Part shown: piece after piece, positions 27,607 to 36,497 of the stretch
Layout of the letters: each line of letters begins with the position of its first letter
How positions within the stretch are numbered: position 1 is the stretch's first letter
Assembly (NCBI RefSeq): GCF_020179385.1
Contig: NZ_JAIBLJ010000004.1
Span: 62,001-126,000, forward strand
Length of the DNA stretch: 64,000 nucleotides
Origin: Alkalihalobacillus sp. YIM B00296
Lineage (GTDB): Bacteria > Bacillota > Bacilli > Bacillales > Fictibacillaceae
Direction of reading: 5' to 3'
Position numbers and translations under genes: made by a program
The notes under the pieces: generated by a model
What the model saw: the letters and a program-made list of their open reading frames with translations, nothing else
The model's database searches: none
Told to the model about the DNA's origin: nothing

Positions 27607-27764
27607 GGTACCAGGAACCGACTTGAACTCCTTCTTTTCCAAGGCTTCTCAGAAAGTGCCAGGTACGAATCTGAAGCCCTTCTCTCCCAAGGCTTCTTAG
27701 AAAGTGCCAGGTACGAATCTGAACTCCTTCTCTCCCAAGGATTCTCAGAAAGTGCCAGGCACCG
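27607..27764. repeat. 48-bp REP-like array G, next to RAYT gene
   Basis: Four cores begin at 27608, 27656, 27704 and 27752, exactly 48 bp apart, with linkers nearly identical to each other (GAATCTGAA, CCTTCTCTCCCAAGG, CTTCT). It is the most homogeneous array in the window and lies upstream of the RAYT gene, so it may be the youngest. Confidence 0.93.
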
Positions 27765-27810
27765 GCACCATTACACCGACATCGGGGTGGCGCCATTGGG
27801 TTTGCCAAAA

Positions 27811-27857
27811 TAAAAAGCCTGTTGGAGGCGGTCCATAACCGCTTCCAACAGGCTTTT
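27811..27857 (-). terminator. Intrinsic terminator of EpuA-like gene
   Basis: AAAAGCCTGTTGGA and TCCAACAGGCTTTT form a long stem overlapping the stop of the EpuA-like gene. It ends the mbl-flhO-flhP-epuA transcript. Confidence 0.9.
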
Positions 27858-28194
27858 ATGTATCTTTTTTGACAATATCAACGATGTGCTGCCATGTGTC
27901 TTTTTTGAAGACGTCCATCATGTCTCCGTCCCCAACTACTCCATACCCAACTGCCAGACCTCCTGCTAAACAAAGTCCGAACAATAAAATAATGATGATC
28001 AACCGCAGCCAGATCGGTACAAGGCGCTCCCGAAGCCTATCTGACCGAACCTTCTGCTGTTTATGCTCTTCCCGTGAAGAAGGCGAGCTTTCCTCGTTCT
28101 TCGATTTTTTTCTTGTTAGTTTATTTTTACTCGCCTTAAATGCTTCTCTTAATGAAGATCGCTCATTTTTGGCTTCTGTATTTTTTTGAATCAT
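27856..28194 (-). CDS. EpuA-like single-pass membrane protein
   Basis: A 112-residue protein with a long basic cytoplasmic N-terminus (1-58) and one membrane helix (about 62-84). The segment VPIWLRLIIIILLFG and the ending GYGVVGDGDMMDVFKKDTWQHIVDIV are characteristic of the EpuA family, often mislabelled RNA polymerase subunit beta in databases. It sits directly after flhP, its usual place in Bacillaceae. Function is not established. Confidence 0.78.
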   Translation of the reverse strand: MIQKNTEAKNERSSLREAFKASKNKLTRKKSKNEESSPSSREEHKQQKVRSDRLRERLVPIWLRLIIIILLFGLCLAGGLAVGYGVVGDGDMMDVFKKDTWQHIVDIVKKDT

Positions 28195-28216
28195 GTTAAC
28201 TCCCCATTAACCCTGC

Positions 28217-29030
28217 TTAACGAATGGTATTCACTAGTCCCATCATCTGGTCAGCCATCGTTATGGCCCTGGCATTCATTTGATAAGAACGTTGTGTAGT
28301 TAAAAGTTCTGTCATCTCATGAGCGACATTGACATTGGATTGCTCTAATGCACCTTGTTGGATCAAGTCTTCCACTTGCTCCACTTGTGCAACAGCTTGG
28401 CCAACCGCTGTACCAGCACCAACTCTAAAACGATTATCTCCAGACGCTTCCAATAACTGCGGTCGTATAATTTCCGCCAAAGCCAATCGGCCAGCATTCA
28501 CAACTGTCTGATCAGGCGTTGTCACTTAAATCGTTCCATTTCCATTGATTGAAATCGATTCAAATCCTGCAGATATCTCAATTGGACCGTTTTCACCCAT
28601 TATACGATCCCCATTCGCAGCAGTAAGTTGTAATTGATCAGGATTTCCTTCTACTGGATTCAAGTAAAAAGACCCTTCCCTTGTATATTCAATGATTTCG
28701 ACATTATTTTCAAGTGTTTTCGAAATTTGAAACATGACGTTCGGGTTCAATAAAGCGACATCCAGTGTCCTACCCGTTTCTAGAACACTGCCCTGTTCTA
28801 GACGAAGGACGGTCCCAGAAACCCGTGATCCACTTCCAAGACGAATGCCCTCTGGTGTCAGCCGCCCAATCTCAGCACTCTGGTTTGGCTGATTGTTCAT
28901 CTCTTGGACTAGTAAATCAGAGCCTCTTAAATCCATATGTATTACTATTCGAAAGATTATTGGAAATCGTGTCTAGTTGATGTTGCAGTTGTCCCATTGA
29001 TACAGAAGACGTAATCATCGATCGATTCAT
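28217..29030 (-). pseudogene. flhP: flhP, flagellar hook-basal body rod protein, inactivated
   Basis: The ATG at 29030 (AGGAGGTAGAAAG upstream) opens a correct FlhP/FlgG-type N-terminus, including QLDTISNNLSNSNTYGFKR. Right after this arginine a short deletion (consistent with 14 nt) shifts frame and meets a TGA. The second frame then continues with SDLLVQEMNNQPNQ to SINGNGTI, where an in-frame TAA at 28526-28528 interrupts it. The remaining C-terminus (VTTPDQTVVNAG to SYQMNARAITMADQMM) is intact. Two independent lesions make this a true pseudogene. Its order, spoIIID-mbl-flhO-flhP, is that of B. subtilis. Confidence 0.92.
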
Positions 29031-29085
29031 CTTTCTACCTCCTGAAGATCTATCCTATTAAAGCAAGTCTTTTAAATTTATTAGA

Positions 29086-29873
29086 TCAACCTAGTCTATC
29101 AATTTCATTCGAAGCTTTTTCCATCGTCCGATCGTAAGCTTGTAGAACCTTCTGGTTGGCTTCGAATGTCGATAAGCATTCATCATCTCTACCATCGTCT
29201 GTTCAACTTCTACATTCGATCGCTCAATGAATCCTTGTTTCAACTGATAGGTAACTTCGGGGTTGCCAGCTACAGGAATAATCACATCCTCATTTTCTGC
29301 TATGAAAAGGCCGTTCCCTGCTCCAGCGCAACATTCACTTGTACGCCAAGCTCTGGAATCAACCCATCGGAATCAATCGAAAATCAGATCCCTCTATCTG
29401 GATCCGGTTCCTGTTCGTATCCAACACAAAGTCACCATTACTCGTTACGAGATTACCATTCGCGTCTAGTGAATAATTCCCATTGCGTGTCAATTGTGTC
29501 GCACCCTGTTCCGTTTCTACAGTAAAAAACAAAGCTCCTTGGGATCCAGTCTCTTCGTTAAAAGGAACAGTGCCTTGAAGAAGAGCGATATCTAGGTTGT
29601 TTCCGGTCTCCTGAAGGTCACCCTGGCGAAAATTCGGCATCGTTTCTTGCATATAAACAGCAGTCGCAAGCGAACCGACCTGCTTTTTGGTAGGTATGGA
29701 ATTTCCTCCGATATTCGCCTCTCCAAGAACAGCATTTCCGGAAATGCCCGTAAAGACGCCTGATCCGCTTTAAAGCCTGGCGTATTTGCATTTGATAGGT
29801 TATTCGTCAATAGATCTTGCCGTCTTTGCTGTGAAATCATTCCAGAAGCCGCTGTGTAAAAATCTCGGAACAT
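29086..29873 (-). pseudogene. flhO: flhO, flagellar basal-body rod protein, inactivated
   Basis: The ATG at 29873 (AGGAGGAGTGCATC) starts a proper FlhO N-terminus (FRDFYTAASGMISQQRRQDL to FKADQASLRAFPEML). Coding similarity then jumps between all three frames: GEANIGGNSIPTKKQVGSL, then the intact stretch around MQETMPNFRQGDLQETGNN, then IDSDGLIPELGVQVNVAL, then NEDVIIPVAGNPEVTYQL, and finally SFEANQKVLQAYDRTM. At least four frameshifts are needed to join these pieces. With flhP also broken, the flagellar rod section encoded here is non-functional. Confidence 0.92.
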
Positions 29874-29984
29874 GATGCACTCCTCCTTCATTTCTTTGTC
29901 TATCGTAAACTGGTGTCCTGGCTTGTCCATTTTAAAACTGGTAAAGATGATTGGTAGTAGCTGTTTAATAGATCAATCGAACTT

Positions 29985-30986
29985 TCAAGACGTTTTTTGC
30001 TTCGGTAACTTATCGATATGTTCAAGCATCAAACCAGTTCCACGTGCTACGCATGTCATCGGATCATCTGCTACGTGGACCGGAACCTTAAATTCTTCGG
30101 CAAAAAGTTGCTCGATTCCATGTAAAAGAGCACCCCCGCCAGTGAGGATGATACCGCGGTCGATGATATCAGCTGAAAGTTCAGGAGGTGTTTTTTCCAA
30201 AACGCTTTTCGCAGCCATCACAATCGAATGGACAGATTCTTTCAAAACTTCCTCAATTTCTGAGGATCGGATCATGATGTTACGTGGCAAACCACTTACC
30301 ATGTCACGGCCTCGGATCTCCATTTCTTCATCACGAGCACCTGGAAAGATCGTCGCGACTTGTATCTTGATATTTTCGGATGTTCGTTCGCCAATCAAAA
30401 GCTTATACCTATGTTTTATGTATTGAAGAATATCCTGGTCGAACTTGTCCCCCGCCATTTTAATCGAAGAGGCGGTGACGATATCGCCCATGGATAGAAC
30501 GGCAACATCTGTTGTCCCACCGCCTATGTCAACGACCATGTTCCCGTATGGTTGAAAAATATCCATACCAGCACCAATTGCGGCAACCTTCGGCTCTTCT
30601 TCAAGGAATACGTGTTTCGCTCCACTCTTTTGAGCTGCTTCACGGATTGCTTTTTGTTCAACGGTCGTAATATTCGTTGGAGTACAGATTAAGATCCTTG
30701 GCTTGCCTATCAGCCCCCTCACGTTAATCTTATCCAAGAAATATTTCAGCATCACTTCAGTCATTTCGAAATCCGCGATCACCCCATCTTTCAACGGTCT
30801 TATCGCAACTATATTTCCAGGAGTTCGCCCAACCATTCTACGCGCTGCTTCACCTACCTCTAGCACCCGATTGTGGTGGGTATCAATAGCGACCACTGAT
30901 GGCTCGTCGAGGACAATCCCCCGTTCTTTGACATAAATGAGTACGTTAGCGGTACCCAAATCAATGCCTACATCTCTAGAAAACAT
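29985..30986 (-). CDS. mbl: MreB-like cell-shape actin homologue Mbl
   Basis: A 333-residue actin-fold ATPase that forms membrane-associated filaments guiding side-wall peptidoglycan synthesis. Phosphate 1 motif DVGIDLGTANVLIYV, phosphate 2 VVDIGGGTTDVAVLSMG and the adenosine motif LTGGGALLHGIEQLF are all present. The gene order after spoIIID and before flhO identifies Mbl rather than MreB or MreBH. GGGAGG lies 9 bases before the ATG. Length is typical. It is intact although the downstream flagellar genes are dead. Confidence 0.95.
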   Translation of the reverse strand: MFSRDVGIDLGTANVLIYVKERGIVLDEPSVVAIDTHHNRVLEVGEAARRMVGRTPGNIVAIRPLKDGVIADFEMTEVMLKYFLDKINVRGLIGKPRILICTPTNITTVEQKAIREAAQKSGAKHVFLEEEPKVAAIGAGMDIFQPYGNMVVDIGGGTTDVAVLSMGDIVTASSIKMAGDKFDQDILQYIKHRYKLLIGERTSENIKIQVATIFPGARDEEMEIRGRDMVSGLPRNIMIRSSEIEEVLKESVHSIVMAAKSVLEKTPPELSADIIDRGIILTGGGALLHGIEQLFAEEFKVPVHVADDPMTCVARGTGLMLEHIDKLPKQKTS

Positions 30987-31134
30987 GCGGTAAATCCTCC
31001 CTAATCCAGACTAGTTCTATTGGTTGTATGATTTGTTAAAATTATGTAGTTCATCCATTATATTAGTTTAGCATAGATTGTGTAGAATAGGGACAAAATT
31101 TGTCAAAAAATAGTACATAATCACTACCCAAAAA

Positions 31135-31401
31135 CTAATTGACCACCTTTTCGGTCGATTTTTTGTATTTTTCCCGAGTAGCTTCACCACCACGGAGATG
31201 TCGTACCGATTTATGGTACTCCAATATCTCTTTGACACTGTTGGCCAGCTCCGGGTTGATTTCAGGTAATCGTTCCGTTAAATCTTTGTGGACAGTACTT
31301 TTCGAAACACCGAATTCCTTCGCGATCATTCGAACGGTTTTTCTTGTCTCCACGATATACCTGCCTATCTTGATGGTTCGTTCTTTGATGTAATCGTGCA
31401 C
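31135..31401 (-). CDS. spoIIID: Sporulation transcriptional regulator SpoIIID
   Basis: An 88-residue DNA-binding protein that activates and represses mother-cell genes together with sigma-E. The helix-turn-helix is MIAKEFGVSKSTVHKDLTER (about residues 26-45), followed by the basic C-terminal helix VRHLRGGEATREKYKKSTEK, which also contacts DNA. The start is GTG, preceded by GGGAGGCGAGTGGT. It lies 148 bp upstream of mbl as in B. subtilis. Confidence 0.96.
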   Translation of the reverse strand: MHDYIKERTIKIGRYIVETRKTVRMIAKEFGVSKSTVHKDLTERLPEINPELANSVKEILEYHKSVRHLRGGEATREKYKKSTEKVVN

Positions 31402-31702
31402 ACCACTCGCCTCCCTAAATTGGATGTAAGAGGTGCGAAATGAGACTTCAATATCTAGGCTGCGAAATGTTAAATTGTCATCTTCCCCCTATGAACAAAA
31501 TAACTGCTAAGCTCGCACGCAGCTTTACTTAGACTTCTCATCGCGGTCCCCTAAAGTTCGTTTTGTAACATTTTATTATCAAGAGTGTGGTTATATACCT
31601 AAAAGTCAAGTGGGACAAGGGAATTTGTTTACTTTTACTTGAAACAGCCTTTCGAAACGCTTGCTGTGCAATGTCCACCGCTCACAGACAAGCCCATAAA
31701 AT
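31402..31702. other. Intergenic region upstream of spoIIID
   Basis: About 300 bp without a recognisable gene on either strand. It should hold the spoIIID promoter, but no confident sigma-E site was identified by eye. In B. subtilis a leader gene (usd) lies here; no clear counterpart is visible. Confidence 0.4.
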
Positions 31703-31886
31703 GTACCAAAAGTTTGAAAATTTTCTTTCATAAGGTGCCAGGTACATTTTCTGATCCCGCTCAGAGCAAAGCTTTTGAAGTGTACCAGGTACCATTTCCA
31801 AACCCGCTCTGAGCAAGGCTTTTGAAAGTGTACCAGGCACCGATATGGATCCTTTCGCTGACATGGCTTCGTGAGGTGCCTGGTAC
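31703..31886. repeat. 48-bp REP-like array H
   Basis: Cores begin at 31735, 31782, 31830 and 31876 (spacings 47, 48, 46), with a degenerate fifth at 31703. Linkers contain CCCGCTCTGAGCAAGGCTTT-like arms. The array separates spoIIID from the ATP-grasp operon. Confidence 0.88.
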
Positions 31887-32083
31887 ACAAATCATTTATT
31901 TTTTGAGTTTTTCATACATGTTTTTTGTTCTCGTGTTAAAAGCTTTAAGGATTCATCATCTTTCGACAGTATTGGTGGTTTTACTACCTTGATAATGGGT
32001 ATTCTATAGTGTATTCTTTAAATATTAGAATTTTCGAATAAATATCTAAGCCAAAATAAAAAAATAATGGGAGGGGACATTGA

Positions 32084-33514
32084 ATGTTCAAAACATACGA
32101 AACCAAGTCATTCTTTGATGAAATGCTCCAAGAAAGAGAAAAGCCGCGCGCTCATTACCAAACCCTCTATAATCGTTTATCCACCCTTCCCGAGGATGAA
32201 CTGCAAGCCCGACATGAAGCTGCTCAGCAGAATTTCCTCCGACAGGGCATCACCTTCACTGTCTATAACGACGATCAAGGAGCCGAGCGTACAATCCCCT
32301 TTGATTTCGTTCCGAACATCTTCCCGAAGGACGAATGGCTACAGCTTGAAAAGGGCCTCATTCAGCGTGTCAAAGCGCTCAACCTATTCTTAGACGACGT
32401 ATATAATGACCAGCAGATTTTAAAAGATGGTCTTATTCCTCGAGAACTCGTCGTCACCTGTAAGTACTTTTATCCCCAAGTTACGAAAATCAAAGTTCCA
32501 CGAAGAAACCATATTTTTATGGCCGGTATAGATTTGATTAAAGATGAAAACGGAGAGTTCCGCGTCCTTGAGGACAATCTTAGGAATCCATCCGGGCTAT
32601 CTTATGTATTCCAGAATCGTTACGTCATGCGTCACGTTTTCCCTGACTTTTTCCAAGATTATAATGTCGTTTCACTCGAAAACCAATTCACTCACATACA
32701 CGACGCCTTATCTTCCATCGCACCGAACAATATCACAATGCCGAACATCGTACTCTTGACTCCTGGCGTTTACAACTCTGCTTATTTTGACCATAGTTTC
32801 ATAGCCCAGCAGCTAGGCATTGAACTTGTCGAAGGCCGTGACTTGCTCGTCCGGGACAGAATCGTCTATATGAAAACGACCAGGGGATTGAAACGCGTAG
32901 ATGTGATCTACCGACGTATTGATGATGAATTCCTCGATCCACTCGAGTTCCGTCCGGATTCCATGCTTGGTGTTGCAGGCCTTCTCGATGCTTATCGTGC
33001 CGGCAATGTGACGATCAGCAACGGCATTGGAAACGGTGTGGCAGATGACAAGGCCATCTACCATTACGTGCCGAACATGATCCGCTATTACCTCGGTGAA
33101 GATCCAATCATCCGGAATGTCGAGACTTACTTTTTACGTGATGAGGAACAACGGAAATACGTATTAGAAAACCTCGATCAACTTGTCGTCAAGCAGACAG
33201 ACGGATCCGGCGGATATAACCTTTTGATCGGCCCCCATGCTACTGAACAAGAGCGCGAGGATTATAGGGTTCAGATCGAGAAAAATCCATCGAACTACAT
33301 TGCACAACCGATGGTCACCCTCTCAAGGATGCCTGTTTTTAGAGGAGAGGAATTTTCTGGGTGCCACATTGACGTCCGTGCATTCGTATTCAACGGGGAG
33401 CATCCGCATGTTTTCCCTGGCGGCCTGACAAGGGTTGCTTTAAAAGAAGGATCGCTCGTCGTCAATTCTTCACAAGGCGGTGGATGTAAAGATACGTGGG
33501 TCATGACCGATTAA
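32084..33514 (+). CDS. Circularly permuted ATP-grasp protein
   Basis: A 476-residue protein of the circularly permuted ATP-grasp type 2 family (formerly DUF404/DUF407). ATP-grasp enzymes join a carboxylate to an amine or thiol through an acyl-phosphate. Landmarks include GIDLIKDENGEFRVLEDNLR (metal/ATP acidic residues), RNPSGLSYVFQNR, NGIGNGVADDKAIYHYVP and VVKQTDGSGGYNLLIGP (glycine-rich loop). It is the first gene of a tight operon with an alpha-E protein (13 bp gap) and a transglutaminase-like protein. This trio is widely conserved and was predicted to build or modify peptides, but no product is known. ATG at 32084 after GGGAGGGG. Confidence 0.9.
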   Translation: MFKTYETKSFFDEMLQEREKPRAHYQTLYNRLSTLPEDELQARHEAAQQNFLRQGITFTVYNDDQGAERTIPFDFVPNIFPKDEWLQLEKGLIQRVKALNLFLDDVYNDQQILKDGLIPRELVVTCKYFYPQVTKIKVPRRNHIFMAGIDLIKDENGEFRVLEDNLRNPSGLSYVFQNRYVMRHVFPDFFQDYNVVSLENQFTHIHDALSSIAPNNITMPNIVLLTPGVYNSAYFDHSFIAQQLGIELVEGRDLLVRDRIVYMKTTRGLKRVDVIYRRIDDEFLDPLEFRPDSMLGVAGLLDAYRAGNVTISNGIGNGVADDKAIYHYVPNMIRYYLGEDPIIRNVETYFLRDEEQRKYVLENLDQLVVKQTDGSGGYNLLIGPHATEQEREDYRVQIEKNPSNYIAQPMVTLSRMPVFRGEEFSGCHIDVRAFVFNGEHPHVFPGGLTRVALKEGSLVVNSSQGGGCKDTWVMTD

Positions 33515-33526
33515 GGAGGGACAAGC

Positions 33527-34468
33527 ATGCTAAGCAGAGTTTCAAATTCACTATATTGGATGTCACGCAATATTGAGCGTGCAGAGAACACTGCCCGCCT
33601 CATTTCAGTACGATTGATCGGAAGTATTGAACATAAAGAAAATCACTGGGATGAACTGACTTCCATCATCGGGGCAAATGAGGATTTCGAAAAACGCTAC
33701 GATACGTATGATGCCCGGTCCGTCATGGACTTCATGTCATTCTCAAGCGACAACCCAAACTCGATTTTAAATTGTGTAAAACTAGCCCGGGAGGGTGCAC
33801 GCGCAATTCGCGAAATCATTCCGCAAGAATTATGGGAGATGATGAATTCCTTCTACTGGGAGGTCAAACAATACAAGTATGAAAACTGGACCGTGGATTC
33901 GATTGATGATTTTTACCAGATGATCATCCGCCAATCCGCCCTTTTCCAAGGGATGGTTGAAGCGACATTGTCATTTGATGAAGCGTATTTGTTCATTAAA
34001 ATGGCTAAGTTCATCGAACGTGCTGAAAAAACGTCCCGAATCCTGAATATCTATTATTATCGTTCGGAGGACCCAGAACACAACGATCCTTCACTTTACC
34101 GCCATTGGTTTGCGGTCCTCCAATCTGTGAGCGGGCATGAGGCCTATTTAAAAAAGCACCATCCATTCATCACTGGTGAACGTGTTATCGAATTCCTGCT
34201 GTTTGACGAAGCGTTTCCCCGTTCGATCAATTACTGCCTGGAGCAGGTCTACAACGTATTCCAAGAACTTGAGAACGGTAAAATCGAGCATTATTCAGAG
34301 GACCTGCATCAATTGATCGCTGAGATGCGCCTAGATTTTAAAACGATGTTGGTCATTGATGTCCTCACAGAGGATATCCATCAATTTTTACAACGATTCC
34401 AATCCAATTGCTCTCAGCTTGGCCGTTTGATCAATAAAACCTACTACCTAGGAGAAGTCGGCGTATGA
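33527..34468 (+). CDS. Alpha-E domain protein (DUF403)
   Basis: A 313-residue all-helical protein of the alpha-E family. The opening LSRVSNSLYWMSRNIERAENTARLI is the family signature, and FIKMAKFIERAEKTSRIL repeats the ERAE pattern near residue 165. The fold has no established activity but is nearly always coupled to circularly permuted ATP-grasp proteins and transglutaminases. It starts 13 bp after the ATP-grasp gene with AGGAGG and overlaps the next gene by 4 bp (ATGA). Confidence 0.9.
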   Translation: MLSRVSNSLYWMSRNIERAENTARLISVRLIGSIEHKENHWDELTSIIGANEDFEKRYDTYDARSVMDFMSFSSDNPNSILNCVKLAREGARAIREIIPQELWEMMNSFYWEVKQYKYENWTVDSIDDFYQMIIRQSALFQGMVEATLSFDEAYLFIKMAKFIERAEKTSRILNIYYYRSEDPEHNDPSLYRHWFAVLQSVSGHEAYLKKHHPFITGERVIEFLLFDEAFPRSINYCLEQVYNVFQELENGKIEHYSEDLHQLIAEMRLDFKTMLVIDVLTEDIHQFLQRFQSNCSQLGRLINKTYYLGEVGV

Positions 34469-35331
34469 AATACAGGGTCACCCAGCATACACACTACACA
34501 TACGAGCTACCAGTCAGCCAGAGCATCAATCAGTTTCGCTTAAAACCGACTGATGATGTGAAACAAGAATGCATCTCCTTTAAAAAAGAAATCACCCCGA
34601 ACGTTCCGTCGTATGTTCATTACGATTATTGGGGGAATCACGTGGAGACATTCTATGCATGGGAGGACCATAAGGAACTACTGCTTGTAACGACGTCCGA
34701 AGTGACGATCGATCCATACGCTTTCAAGGAAGCTTATTCGTTCAGTCCTCAGATGAAGGATGCTCTCTTTTCTCAAGGTTTTAAAGAACAATATGCTGAA
34801 TTTTTAATGAAAACGGGTTATACGACTCTTCCTGATGAGGTTTGCAAGAAGATTACAGAGCCTTTGTGGAAGCAATGCAATGACCCATTCGAATTTGTAA
34901 AGCTGGTAAGCAAATACATTTATGACAACTTCACTTATACACCCGGCTCAACGACTGTGAATACGACCGCTTCCGAAGCTTTGAAAAACAAGGTCGGGGT
35001 CTGCCAGGATTATACCCATCTGATGCTAGCATTATGTCGGTCCCGCGGAATTCCAGCCCGGTATGTAAGCGGATATTTGTATATCGGTGAAAATTCAGCA
35101 ATGCGCGGGGATGCTGCTACGCATGCCTGGGTCGAGGTGAAGCTGCCGACTGCCGGGTGGATCGGTTTCGACCCGACGAATAACGTACTCGTAAAAGACC
35201 AGCATATCCGCATCGCGGTCGGACGGGATTATACCGACATCGTCCCATTGAAAGGGGTTTATCACGGAGGGCTGCAGAAGCTGGACGTGAAGGTCAGCGT
35301 CCATGCAATAGAGGAAAATGTAACAGCTTGA
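34465..35331 (+). CDS. Transglutaminase-like cysteine protease/amidase
   Basis: A 288-residue protein with an N-terminal beta domain (Bact_transglu_N, about 1-85) and a transglutaminase core. The catalytic triad is visible as Cys in KVGVCQDYTHLMLALCR, His in DAATHAWVEVKLP and Asp in GWIGFDPTNN. Members hydrolyse or transfer amide bonds. Encoded with the ATP-grasp and alpha-E proteins, it probably cleaves or transfers the amide bond that the ATP-grasp enzyme makes. No signal peptide, so it acts in the cytosol. A terminator follows. Confidence 0.92.
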   Translation: MKYRVTQHTHYTYELPVSQSINQFRLKPTDDVKQECISFKKEITPNVPSYVHYDYWGNHVETFYAWEDHKELLLVTTSEVTIDPYAFKEAYSFSPQMKDALFSQGFKEQYAEFLMKTGYTTLPDEVCKKITEPLWKQCNDPFEFVKLVSKYIYDNFTYTPGSTTVNTTASEALKNKVGVCQDYTHLMLALCRSRGIPARYVSGYLYIGENSAMRGDAATHAWVEVKLPTAGWIGFDPTNNVLVKDQHIRIAVGRDYTDIVPLKGVYHGGLQKLDVKVSVHAIEENVTA

Positions 35332-35340
35332 TAGAAGTTA

Positions 35341-35376
35341 AAGAGCGGAAGGCGTAGAAGCCCTCCGCTTATTGTT
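35341..35376. terminator. Bidirectional terminator
   Basis: AGCGGA and TCCGCT arms around GGCGTAGAAGCC separate the convergent transglutaminase and DUF1028 genes. Confidence 0.75.
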
Positions 35377-36258
35377 CTATTGTGCCCTTTTCATGAATTC
35401 CAGAATTTCAAGATCAATGTGACCTCGTTTCTGCTCCCTCTCTTCAAAATTTTCCTGATGGATAAGTACACGTAAAGCATCTAGTACCGCATCCTCTGAA
35501 TGTTCGTCGCTTCTTTCAAGATAGCCGAAGCGTTCAAGTTCAAATGCTAACTGATGGAAAACATCCCCTTTTATTTCAACAATGTTCTTTGCTTTTGACC
35601 GTGAAAAATAAAGCTGATGCAGATCATGGATTCTAATCAATTCTTTAATCGGCTCCTTGTGATGATCTACACGGAGATCGATAGCTCTGTCATTGAACCC
35701 TCCATATCCGCCTTTTTCTTTTACGATCAAAAGAGCGGCTGATTGTTTCCCACGACTGTCACCACCTGCATGCTGGCCTGCATTCAAGGCAGTAAGAAGG
35801 CGATAGGCCAAAGTTCCTTCTGTACCCTCGAACGTCACTCCCATCTGGTCGACTGTTTCCTTGTTGACGAGAATGTTCCCCTGAGCAGCATAATGTTTAC
35901 CCGTACAACCGCCTGCCCAATCATAGCAGTCTTTTCCGGTAAACGTAGCTGTATTCCCTTTTGCATCCACTATTCCTACCTGGCGGAGCTCCCGGTCCTC
36001 ATCCTCTTCCGTCAGCAGCCTGAGTGTTTCTTCGGCAGACTTTCCTGACTCCATATATCCAAGACCTTTCGGACCATAAGAGGTATTGGCAAACGATTGT
36101 GTTGCAACTGCCCCTACACCCGCTTTCGCCCATGGAACAACAGATCCCACACCTATGAACTTGGACTGGACCGCGATGCCAAGCTCTTCTGTTTCCGGAT
36201 CAAAACCGACAATTGAAAACGTTGCTACCAAATTATTTGGAATCTTACCTGTATACAT
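35377..36258 (-). CDS. DUF1028 family protein (Ntn-hydrolase-like)
   Basis: A 293-residue protein of the DUF1028 family, predicted to have an N-terminal-nucleophile hydrolase-like fold. Family motifs: NLVATFSIVGFDPETEELG, VGSVVPWAKAGVGAVATQS, GNTATFTGKDCYDWAGGCTG and GGDSRGKQSAALLIVKEKGG. The ATG at 36258 is chosen because GGGAGAG lies 9 bases upstream. A longer reading to 36393 would run through a REP-like core (encoding MYQAP) and is rejected. C-terminal ~70 residues are extra helical sequence. Possibly a peptide or amide hydrolase, which would fit its neighbour operon, but this is inference. Confidence 0.82.
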   Translation of the reverse strand: MYTGKIPNNLVATFSIVGFDPETEELGIAVQSKFIGVGSVVPWAKAGVGAVATQSFANTSYGPKGLGYMESGKSAEETLRLLTEEDEDRELRQVGIVDAKGNTATFTGKDCYDWAGGCTGKHYAAQGNILVNKETVDQMGVTFEGTEGTLAYRLLTALNAGQHAGGDSRGKQSAALLIVKEKGGYGGFNDRAIDLRVDHHKEPIKELIRIHDLHQLYFSRSKAKNIVEIKGDVFHQLAFELERFGYLERSDEHSEDAVLDALRVLIHQENFEEREQKRGHIDLEILEFMKRAQ

Positions 36259-36354
36259 GAACGAACACTCTCCCTTCTCAACCTCTAGACAGTTATTTCT
36301 CGATGTCCACCCCATTCCCTTTTTCATCGCAGAAAAAACGCACCAATTACGAAC

Positions 36355-36395
36355 CCTTGCCGTGCTTGAGTTCCCGTTCGGTGCCTGGTACACAT
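36355..36395. repeat. REP-like element I (single core)
   Basis: One core, GTGCCTGGTAC at 36381, preceded by a linker with CGAAC and GTTCG arms. No intact neighbour core at 48 bp on either side. Confidence 0.75.
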
Positions 36396-36426
36396 ACAGG
36401 ATACACTTTCAAAATACCTTGAATGA

Positions 36427-36462
36427 AAAAAGAAAAAAGCCCTGGAGTTTCTCCAGAGCTTG
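36427..36462 (-). terminator. Intrinsic terminator of spoIIQ
   Basis: GCTCTGGAG and CTCCAGGGC arms (minus strand) with a TTT loop, followed by TTTTTTCTTTTTT. Confidence 0.9.
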
Positions 36463-36497
36463 TCTAGTTTGTATTTGTCTTGACGCTTCAAGTGGTT

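Noticed and set aside
27607-27764. Possible CRISPR array (regular 48-bp repeats)
   Set aside because: The linkers between cores are similar to one another rather than unique spacers, the repeated core is only 11 bp, and no cas genes are present.
27578-27808. 76-residue open frame (repeated WHFLRSLG peptides)
   Set aside because: It is a reading through the 48-bp repeats; similar frames occur at other arrays and encode only repeat-derived peptides.
31606-31890. Open frames of 94 and 68 residues upstream of spoIIID
   Set aside because: They read through repeat array H and have no other coding evidence.
36259-36393. N-terminal extension of the DUF1028 protein
   Set aside because: It translates a REP-like core; the family start and a ribosome-binding site fit the ATG at 36258.
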